NCBI GenBank assembly: GCA_030605915.1
Contig: JAUWHM010000160.1
Coordinates: forward strand, 1 to 9,621
DNA: 9,621 nucleotides
DNA from: Nitrospirota bacterium
Lineage (GTDB): Bacteria > NPL-UPA2 > JAGMAN01
Reading direction: 5' to 3'
Shown here: positions 1 to 5,173 of the stretch, piece after piece
Position numbering within the stretch: the stretch's first letter is position 1
How the letters are laid out: each line of letters starts with the position of its first letter
Notes under the pieces: model-generated
Database searches by the model: none
What the model was told of the DNA's origin: nothing
The model's input: the letters and a program-made list of their open reading frames with translations, nothing else
Made by a program: the position numbers and the translations under genes

Positions 1-420
1 GCCCTTCTGCCTCAGGTCCTGCTCAAGCAGTCTCCTTCCCATGGGTGTGCCCTGCATACGGGACTGGGCCCAACTGCGAGCAAATTCTTCATCGTTAAGC
101 AGTCCAATCCTGCTGAGATTTTCCACTGTCTCCCCAATTACTTTCTCATCATAGTCTTTTCTTTTTAGCCTATCCCGAACTTCCTTAGAGCTGCGCGGAC
201 GATAACTGAGGAGATTCATAGCATAGTCTTTGGCCTTTCTTGCCTCCTCCTTAAAAATAATCCTGGATATCTGTTCTTCATCAACCTCCTGCCCCACCTC
301 CAGGTTTAGTTTTAAGACGATCTCCTCATCAACTCCGCAGACGAAGTTACCATCAATAAATAGAGAGCGTCTCCTGGAGCGGCGCTTCTGCCTTTCAATG
401 GCGGTAATCTTAGGTGACAA
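1..420 (-). CDS. recX: RecX family regulatory protein, 5' part (runs off the left edge)
   Basis: The first 140 codons are visible and the gene continues beyond base 1. RecX proteins bind RecA filaments and modulate their extension and recombinase activity in the cytoplasm. The N-terminus reads SPKITAIERQKRRSRRRSLF, the usual opening strand of the family. It is followed by the VDEEIVLKLNLEVGQEVDEE segment and then the first three-helix repeats, with the signatures LLSYRPRSSKEVRDRLKRK and IGLLNDEEFARSW. The start is inferred to be TTG at 418-420, because no ATG or GTG in frame gives the complete conserved N-terminus. It lies only 2 nt after the htrA stop, so translational coupling is likely and the SD (GAGAG region) is weak. 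recX usually directly follows recA; here htrA lies between them. Identity is secure; the exact start is slightly less so. Confidence 0.9.
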   Translation of the reverse strand, partial: MSPKITAIERQKRRSRRRSLFIDGNFVCGVDEEIVLKLNLEVGQEVDEEQISRIIFKEEARKAKDYAMNLLSYRPRSSKEVRDRLKRKDYDEKVIGETVENLSRIGLLNDEEFARSWAQSRMQGTPMGRRLLEQDLRQKG

Positions 421-422
421 AC

Positions 423-2018
423 CTATTCTCTCTCTTCTGCCGTCAAGACGACATAGAGGGTGTATTCCCCCCTCCGAATATGGAGGAGAACCTTATCACC
501 GGCTTTAACCTTGGCCATGGCTTTATTGAAGTCGTCTATGTTCTTAACCCGTTTCTTATTGACCTTCTTGATAATATCTCCCGGTTGAACATTCCGATAG
601 GCAGGGCTTCCCGGCTCAACCTCAGCAACTAACACTCCCTCTCTGTCAGTGAGGTCGTAGCGCCGAGCTATCTCCGCAGTTATATTCTCCACGCTAAGTC
701 CAAGTTGTCCCCGAAGTCTCTCATCTATCCGGTCCTGCAGCTCTTCCTCAGCCGGCATCTCACCTACCTTAACGGTAAGGACTTTCTCTTTCCCTTCCCG
801 AATTATCTTAACCTTTACCTTTTTCCCTACTTCAGTGCGGGCTACTTCTTTCTGCAGCTCCTGAACGCTCTCAATGGGCTTACCGTTAAATTCCCTGATG
901 ACGTCTCCTTCCACAATCCCGGCCTTCTCGGCTGGACTGTCCTCGATTAGGCCACCGATGAGGGCTCCTTTGGTATCGGGAAGGTTAAGGATTTCAGCTA
1001 AATCTTTGGTGACGGACTGGATACTTACTCCCAGCCATCCCCTCACCACTTTTCCACGCTCCTTCAACTGGGGAAGGATATCTTTAGCCATATTGATGGG
1101 AATGGCGAAGCCTATACCATGACCCATATAGGGATGAATGATAAGGGTGTTGATGCCGATGACTTCCCCGTGAATGTTAACCAAAGGACCACCACTGTTA
1201 CCAAAGTTAATGGAGGCATCGGTCTGAATAAAATCTTCGTAGTGGGTTATATGAAACCCAGAACGTCCCTTTCCGCTAATCACGCCCACCGTCATGGTAT
1301 GCTCCAATTTAAAGGGACTGCCAATGGCAATGGCCCACTCCCCTACCCTTATCTTATCTGAATCACCTAATTTGACCACCGGCAGCTGCCTTCCCGCTGC
1401 TATCTTAATCAGGGCTAAATCAGTCTTAGCGTCTGTCCCTACTACCTCTGCCTTGAATTCATCCTCTTCTCCCGGCAGCTTCACCTTCACTTCGTCTACT
1501 CCTTTAATTACATGGTAGTTGGTTAGAATGTATCCTTCCTCATCAATAATAAAACCGGAGCCAAGAGGACCTTCTCGCTTTTCTCGTCGGGGCTCCTCCC
1601 TTCGCCTTTCTCGGCGCTCCCTTCTTCCAAAAAACTCCGGGAAGAAGTCCTCAAGAGGACTGTCAAAGAATCTATCAAAATCACGGAAGGGATCCCAGTA
1701 GGGACGAATAGTGACCACTTTCTCAGTCTTGACCTGGACCACTGCTGGTTTAACAGATTCAAAAACTTTGACGAAGAGATTTTCTGTCTCCTCTAAGCTC
1801 TTGGGAGAAGTTGCTGGCGGAGAGACTGCCTCTGCCCGTTCGCTACGCTCAGGGTTGCTTACCTGGTTGTCCCGAGCGGAGCGAGGGGCTGCCTGGATAA
1901 TCTCCTCGCTCCGAACTCCCGAGTTCGCCCCAAAATTCAAACTGAGACCAATTCCTAAGCCAACCAATAAGGTCACCGTAACTACAGCCACATAATTCAT
2001 TCGACCCTTTTTAACCAT
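423..2018 (-). CDS. degP: HtrA/DegP-like membrane-anchored serine protease with two PDZ domains
   Basis: This is an envelope-stress protease/chaperone of 531 aa, acting outside the cytoplasmic membrane. After a short basic N-terminus, residues about 8-29 form a hydrophobic signal anchor. A trypsin-like domain follows, with catalytic His169 (NYHVIKG), Asp200 (TDLALIKI) and Ser275 (GNSGGPL). PDZ1 covers about 323-420 and PDZ2 about 438-527, the DegP/DegQ layout. The start is ATG 2016-2018, preceded by AGGAGGT and a G-run; the upstream in-frame TTG at 2039 precedes this SD and was rejected. ATG at 2000 is an alternative. Two oddities: residues about 36-62 are encoded by a palindromic repeat-like stretch, and residues about 130-151 are an extreme Arg/Glu-rich segment where the LA loop is expected. 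The gene lies 94 nt after recA and 2 nt before recX. Confidence 0.95.
   Translation of the reverse strand: MVKKGRMNYVAVVTVTLLVGLGIGLSLNFGANSGVRSEEIIQAAPRSARDNQVSNPERSERAEAVSPPATSPKSLEETENLFVKVFESVKPAVVQVKTEKVVTIRPYWDPFRDFDRFFDSPLEDFFPEFFGRRERRERRREEPRREKREGPLGSGFIIDEEGYILTNYHVIKGVDEVKVKLPGEEDEFKAEVVGTDAKTDLALIKIAAGRQLPVVKLGDSDKIRVGEWAIAIGSPFKLEHTMTVGVISGKGRSGFHITHYEDFIQTDASINFGNSGGPLVNIHGEVIGINTLIIHPYMGHGIGFAIPINMAKDILPQLKERGKVVRGWLGVSIQSVTKDLAEILNLPDTKGALIGGLIEDSPAEKAGIVEGDVIREFNGKPIESVQELQKEVARTEVGKKVKVKIIREGKEKVLTVKVGEMPAEEELQDRIDERLRGQLGLSVENITAEIARRYDLTDREGVLVAEVEPGSPAYRNVQPGDIIKKVNKKRVKNIDDFNKAMAKVKAGDKVLLHIRRGEYTLYVVLTAEERE
1835..1888. repeat. Imperfect inverted-repeat mini-element inside htrA
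   Basis: Arms at 1835-1854 and 1871-1888 pair almost fully (CCC/GGG ends, TCGCT/AGCGA, CGCTC/GAGCG, GGG/CCC) with two single-base bulges, a G:T pair and one mismatch. The loop is 16 nt (1855-1870). It encodes a non-conserved in-frame stretch between the signal anchor and the protease domain. The GAGCG(G/T)AGCGA pattern resembles short dispersed repeats seen in some bacterial genomes; a genome-wide copy number is needed to prove it. Confidence 0.55.
1912..1927. repeat. Short perfect palindrome in htrA (7-bp arms, 2-nt loop)
   Basis: CGAACTC (1912-1918) and GAGTTCG (1921-1927) are exact reverse complements. The palindrome lies 23 bp from the larger inverted repeat, in the same non-conserved linker-coding region, so both may belong to one repeat-derived insertion. 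The GAAC-N6-GTTC spacing does not match the GAAC-N4-GTTC LexA box. Confidence 0.5.
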
Positions 2019-2029
2019 GATATTCCCCC

Positions 2030-2036
2030 ACCTCCT
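2030..2036 (-). promoter_or_regulatory. Shine-Dalgarno of htrA, decides its start
   Basis: AGGAGGT on the minus strand, followed by a G-run, lies 11 nt before ATG 2016-2018. It sits downstream of the in-frame TTG at 2039, which excludes that longer start. Confidence 0.75.
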
Positions 2037-2059
2037 CAATTTTGAACACGAATTTGACC

Positions 2060-2090
2060 AATTAGCACTAATTCATTCGGTGAGTCTGAT
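2060..2090. promoter_or_regulatory. Degenerate CIRCE-like inverted repeat upstream of htrA
   Basis: The 73-nt stretch after recA's stop and before the htrA SD contains TTAGCACT (2062-2069), equal to 8 of the 9 bases of a CIRCE half-site (TTAGCACTC). The opposite half is poor: GAGTCTGA near 2082-2089 instead of GAGTGCTAA, with 12 nt between it and TTAGCACT. The same bases form a small perfect palindrome, AATTAG-CA-CTAATT (2060-2073). This could be a heat-shock (HrcA) operator decayed at one half, or merely a local hairpin. No convincing -35/-10 pair was seen. Confidence 0.25.
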
Positions 2091-2112
2091 GCGAATTTCT
2101 GTTCTTTCGTTT

Positions 2113-3132
2113 TTACTTTTCGCTTTTCTCTGCCAATCCGGCCGCCTGCTTCGCCTTTTGAGTAATCTCATTCATCAATTTCGGATGCTCCTTCAAGTAA
2201 GCTTTGGCCTTCTCTCTTCCCTGCCCTATCTTCTCCTTATTATAGATGAGCCAGGCCCCGGATTTCTCAATAATTCCCTCATCCACTCCCACATCCAGGG
2301 CTGAGCCTTCCTTGGATATTCCTTCCCCATACATGATATCGAACTGGGCTTCCCGAAAGGGTGCCGCCAATTTATTCTTGGCCACTTTAACCTTAACCCG
2401 GTTTCCAATTATTTCCTGTCCTTCCTTAATCTTCCCTATCCTTCTTATATCCAACCGGACTGAAGAATAGAATTTTAGAGCTCTACCGCCAGGGGTGGTC
2501 TCCGGACTTCCAAACATTACTCCGATCTTCTCCCTGATCTGATTGACGAAGATGGCACAGGTCCTGGAGCGGCTGATGGCCGCCGTGAGCTTACGCAGTG
2601 CCTGGGACATGAGACGGGCCTGCAGGCCCATGTGGCTATCTCCCATCTCCCCTTCAATCTCTGCCTTTGGAACCAGGGCGGCTACTGAATCAATTACCAC
2701 TACATCAACCGCATTGCTCCTTATCAAGGTCTCCACAATCTCCAGGGCTTGCTCCCCCCAGTCCGGCTGGGAGACAAGCAGGTTATCCATGTTCACTCCC
2801 AATCTTTTAGAATAGGCTGGGTCCAGGGCATGTTCAACATCAACGAAGGCTGCTACCCCACCTAATTTCTGCACTTCCGCTACAATATGCAAGGCCAGGG
2901 TCGTTTTCCCGGAAGCTTCTGGCCCGAATATCTCCACTACCCTTCCCCGGGGAACTCCTCCAATTCCCAAGGCTAAGTCAAGGCCAAGGGCTCCGGTGGA
3001 TATGGCATCCACCCGGACGGCTGCTCCTTCCCTTCCCAATCTCATAATGGAACCCTTGCCAAACTGCTTCTCAATCTGGGCTAAAGCCAGATCAAGAGCC
3101 TTCTGCTTATCGCTCTTCTTCTCCTCCACCAT
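2113..3132 (-). CDS. recA: Recombinase RecA
   Basis: This 339-aa protein forms ATP-dependent filaments on single-stranded DNA for homologous recombination and, where LexA exists, for SOS induction. Visible landmarks are Walker A GPEASGKT (70-77), the catalytic-glutamate segment VDVEHALDP with Glu100, Walker B VVVIDSV (144-150), loop L1 around EIEGEMGDSHMG (158-169), and loop L2 EKIGVMFGSPETTPGGRA (201-218). The KAKAYLKEHP C-terminal domain is complete, but the tail ends in basic KSEK rather than the acidic tail of the E. coli protein. Trp125 in the QPDWGEQALEI motif replaces the usual Thr/Asn-type residue. The start ATG has an excellent SD 7 nt upstream. No intein and no frameshift were seen. 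Confidence 0.99.
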   Translation of the reverse strand: MVEEKKSDKQKALDLALAQIEKQFGKGSIMRLGREGAAVRVDAISTGALGLDLALGIGGVPRGRVVEIFGPEASGKTTLALHIVAEVQKLGGVAAFVDVEHALDPAYSKRLGVNMDNLLVSQPDWGEQALEIVETLIRSNAVDVVVIDSVAALVPKAEIEGEMGDSHMGLQARLMSQALRKLTAAISRSRTCAIFVNQIREKIGVMFGSPETTPGGRALKFYSSVRLDIRRIGKIKEGQEIIGNRVKVKVAKNKLAAPFREAQFDIMYGEGISKEGSALDVGVDEGIIEKSGAWLIYNKEKIGQGREKAKAYLKEHPKLMNEITQKAKQAAGLAEKSEK

Positions 3133-3139
3133 GACATTT

Positions 3140-3146
3140 ACCTCCT
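3140..3146 (-). promoter_or_regulatory. Strong Shine-Dalgarno of recA
   Basis: AGGAGGT lies 7 nt before the recA ATG, in the 48-nt gap after the zinc-ribbon gene. No GAAC-N4-GTTC or CTG-N10-CAG type LexA box was recognised in this gap, so a recA promoter or operator, if any, is not obvious here. Confidence 0.8.
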
Positions 3147-3180
3147 CTCTCTAAGTTACCACGCAAAATGTCCCTATTTC

Positions 3181-3420
3181 TTATTTCTCCTCCTCACCAG
3201 CAAAATCAAAGTCCCTGCCTGTGCCCACTACATTTTCACAGTGTGGACAGATTACATTGGCGTCTGGATCAGTAATAAGGCTGTGTCTTGCAGCACATTC
3301 ATTGTAACTGTCTCCGTTCCAAGACCATTCCTCGGTCATTAAAGCTGTAAACCAAATGGCATCTAAGCTCTCCCCACAATTCTTGCAACGTTTTTTTCTA
3401 GAGCTCTTCTCGCTAATCAT
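3181..3420 (-). CDS. Small zinc-ribbon protein of unknown function
   Basis: A 79-aa protein with two CxxC knuckles, Cys12/Cys15 (CKNC) and Cys58/Cys61 (CPHC), which together can bind one zinc ion as a zinc ribbon; an extra Cys42 lies between them. The ends are charged (KSSRKKR at the start, GEEEK at the end). I do not recognise the family. The start ATG is only 3 nt after the stop of the 49-aa remnant and its SD is poor, so it probably depends on coupled translation from upstream. It is the last gene of the inserted block, 48 nt before recA. A role in DNA or RNA binding is an inference from the fold alone. Confidence 0.6.
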   Translation of the reverse strand: MISEKSSRKKRCKNCGESLDAIWFTALMTEEWSWNGDSYNECAARHSLITDPDANVICPHCENVVGTGRDFDFAGEEEK

Positions 3421-3423
3421 GTC

Positions 3424-3573
3424 TTATTTTTCAGGAATCGAGCCAACTTCCATTCCAATTTTACCTGCTCTTGAACTCTCCAATTCTGCAAGTTGGAACA
3501 AATATGGCAAGCGCTTTTTAATCTTCTCTACAATTTCTTCATCTTCCAATATTTCTATCAAGCGCCCGGGCAT
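3424..3573 (-). pseudogene. N-terminal remnant of a probable ThaI-family restriction endonuclease
   Basis: A 49-codon ORF. Its N-terminal part, EILEDEEIVEKIKKRLPYLF, is followed by QLAELESSRAGKIGMEVGS; from memory this matches the opening of ThaI-family type II endonucleases (ThaI cuts CGCG). Those proteins continue with a REK/RER helix, whereas here the frame ends after SIPEK. No continuation was found in the bases that follow, which instead enter the zinc-ribbon gene, so the catalytic domain is missing. The ATG has a very good SD (AGAGG at 3582-3586, spacing 8) overlapping the stop of the 76-aa gene, so translation signals remain intact. Truncation by deletion and fusion is likely. The alternative is a functional 49-aa peptide. 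The family call rests on recall without a search. Confidence 0.6.
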
Positions 3574-3584
3574 TCTTTATTCCT

Positions 3585-3815
3585 CTATATCGTTTGTAAG
3601 TGAAGAAGATAGCTTTCCCAATTTTCCCCCATAATTCTCGAGATAACTCTCTTTTTGCTTATCCCTTCTTTTGCATATTTCAGCCTGAAAAAGCATTCAT
3701 CATTCAGCTTAAAACAATTAGAGCAGACTACATATTTATTATAGCCTCCCACACTATACCGATGGTCTTTTACTTCTGCATGGTTGATTAAACATGCTTC
3801 GCACTTAATGGACAT
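3585..3815 (-). CDS. Small four-cysteine (zinc-binding) protein, unknown function
   Basis: A 76-aa protein with Cys5/Cys8 (CEAC) and Cys31/Cys34 (CSNC), a CxxC-x22-CxxC spacing typical of small zinc ribbons or treble clefs. The C-terminal half is basic and probably helical (KEGISKKRVISRIMGENWESY). The ATG has AAAGG about 8 nt upstream. Its stop is 11 nt from the ATG of the ThaI-like remnant and overlaps that gene's SD, so the two are probably cotranslated. The family is not recognised. It might be an accessory of a lost restriction system or simply a passenger of the inserted segment. Confidence 0.55.
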   Translation of the reverse strand: MSIKCEACLINHAEVKDHRYSVGGYNKYVVCSNCFKLNDECFFRLKYAKEGISKKRVISRIMGENWESYLLHLQTI

Positions 3816-4095
3816 CTTTCGAGCCTTTATGTTTGCCGCCGAATTCTTTTAAGTAGTTGCCGTAATTAAAATTTCTAAAATGTGAGTCATTGAATTTCAA
3901 TAAGTTATGACGATAACAAATCAGGTTTTGCTGGGGCTTCCTACAATGCTCCTTAAATTGATGAGACTGCGTCCTACAACAATTGTCCCCTGTTACCTCT
4001 CCTCCCCGACGAGGATGTTTACTTATAGAGATTTCTCGAATACCAATTTTGTAGGAAAATACATGAGCCATAAATCCTAAGTTCATTATTATCAA
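3805..4095 (-). CDS. Doubtful 96-codon ORF within the inverted-repeat element
   Basis: It is open for 96 codons with a TTG start and GGAG 5 nt upstream (4101-4104), and overlaps the start of the 76-aa gene by 11 nt. The product is unusually rich in Cys and His, with a GGEVTGDNCCR segment, and matches nothing I know. It lies mostly inside the 269-bp inverted-repeat element and even reads through its left repeat. An accidental ORF over a non-coding element is at least as likely as a gene. Confidence 0.2.
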   Translation of the reverse strand: MIIMNLGFMAHVFSYKIGIREISISKHPRRGGEVTGDNCCRTQSHQFKEHCRKPQQNLICYRHNLLKFNDSHFRNFNYGNYLKEFGGKHKGSKDVH

Positions 4096-4120
4096 TGTTT
4101 CTCCAATTACGGCAACTACT
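3852..4120. mobile_element. MITE-like element with perfect 16-bp terminal inverted repeats
   Basis: AGTAGTTGCCGTAATT (3852-3867) and its exact reverse complement (4105-4120) enclose 237 bp, filling most of the 311-nt gap between the endonuclease and the 76-aa gene. AGTAGTT recurs at 4122-4128, so the right end forms a 15-bp palindrome (AACTACT-G-AGTAGTT, 4114-4128) that overlaps the endonuclease stop. Inside is an imperfect direct repeat, GC(T/G)TCCTACAA at 3936-3946 and 3969-3979. No clear target-site duplication and no transposase were seen. A non-autonomous transposable element or a structured RNA closed by a 16-bp stem are both possible. Confidence 0.55.
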
Positions 4121-4126
4121 GAGTAG

Positions 4127-5155
4127 TTATAAACTTTCTAAAAATTTCAGTATCTCACCGTCACTTTTCTGCTTTAGATTTTCCCACGTTAATGCAGTAT
4201 CAAAGAAAGACTCTGGTATATAAATACGGTCGTCTTTAAAGTTTATACCATTTTTGTGTTTGATGTTTGAAATAAACAAAATCTTTTGGGACCATTTTTG
4301 ATAAATGTTCTGTGAGGGTGATCCTACCCAAAGAACCAAGACTTTATTTTTAGCGTTTCCACCTTCATATTTGTGCTGTTTCAAATAAGTTTTAATTTTC
4401 CCACACAATACTCCCTTATTTTTAGTTCTCTTCTTGCTGAGTTTCGCCAGTCTTTGAAGCTCCAAGTAAAAAACCCTGTCATTTTTCACAATTTTGAAAT
4501 CGTAACTTCTCATTTTTTTCGGCCTGACGAATAGAAGCTTGTGTTCTTTATCAGGACCTTCTAATGTGGATTCAAATCCTTTTCCAAGGAAGAAATTCTT
4601 GAACACATCCTCAACTACCCAACCAGCTAACAAATCTGCAAAATATTCCTCTGGCAATCTTGCTCCCATGCTATTCCTAAAGGTATCTATAGGATTTTCA
4701 CTTTGAGTCGGTTCAAATAAAGACACAATTTCTAATAGATGGAATATTCCAGTGCCATCTATCAACTCTTTTTCATAATTTCGCCTTTGTCCTTGAGATA
4801 ACTCTTCCAATAGATATTTATGTCCTGTTCTTTCAAGGCTTTTGGTAATTGCTTCTTTTACTCTTGCATTTCTTGAGGTGTTTGGTTTTAAAACTTGAAT
4901 CACATCCAATAGTTTTCCCAGGCTCCCTGTTAATTGTATGACCTCTCTGGTTTCATCAAAGGTCTGCAAAAGTTTAAGAAGTTCTTCATAAGAATTAAAA
5001 TTCTTCTGGCAAAGACTTGTTAAAAACTTATGACATAGAATCACTCCGTTAGAAATCCTATCTATCCCTCTTTGTCTCAATTCTCGTTCTTCCAATAAAT
5101 GAGAAGCAATTTTTAATGCTTCTTTGAAATGTTTTACTTCGCATAATAAACTCAT
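4127..5155 (-). CDS. Probable type II restriction endonuclease, PD-(D/E)xK fold with ExQ variant
   Basis: This 342-aa protein is encoded 18 nt after the methyltransferase stop, with a good SD (AAGGA, spacing 6-7), as expected for a cognate nuclease. Residues 1-165 look all-helical. Residues about 170-240 show the nuclease core: a helix with Glu182 (WVVEDVFKNFF), then SYDFKI with Asp219, then FYLELQRL with Glu232 and Gln234. A D-x12-ExQ arrangement is that of BglII, a known variant of the PD-(D/E)xK site. The strand LVLWVGSP (273-280) and a C-terminal helical end follow. I do not recognise the exact family or target. That it is a nuclease is inferred from motif plus neighbourhood. Codon use is AT-rich, like the methyltransferase and unlike recA. 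Confidence 0.75.
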   Translation of the reverse strand: MSLLCEVKHFKEALKIASHLLEERELRQRGIDRISNGVILCHKFLTSLCQKNFNSYEELLKLLQTFDETREVIQLTGSLGKLLDVIQVLKPNTSRNARVKEAITKSLERTGHKYLLEELSQGQRRNYEKELIDGTGIFHLLEIVSLFEPTQSENPIDTFRNSMGARLPEEYFADLLAGWVVEDVFKNFFLGKGFESTLEGPDKEHKLLFVRPKKMRSYDFKIVKNDRVFYLELQRLAKLSKKRTKNKGVLCGKIKTYLKQHKYEGGNAKNKVLVLWVGSPSQNIYQKWSQKILFISNIKHKNGINFKDDRIYIPESFFDTALTWENLKQKSDGEILKFLESL

Positions 5156-5173
5156 GTCAAATCCTTTTTCAGA

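Noticed and set aside
1523..1762. 79-codon minus-strand ORF within htrA
   Set aside because: It is an alternative frame of the arginine-rich part of htrA and has no independent support.
1912..1927. LexA box (GAAC...GTTC)
   Set aside because: The spacer is 6 instead of 4 nt and the site lies inside the htrA coding region.
2019..2039. TTG start at 2039 giving a 538-aa HtrA
   Set aside because: The strong Shine-Dalgarno lies after this TTG and serves ATG 2018.
3133..3180. SOS operator upstream of recA
   Set aside because: No matching LexA palindrome of Gram-positive or proteobacterial type was found in the 48-nt gap; only a strong SD is clear.
3852..4120. Retron ncRNA or omega-type guide RNA
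   Set aside because: The long closing inverted repeat is suggestive, but there is no reverse transcriptase, IscB or TnpB gene in the window and no recognised conserved core.
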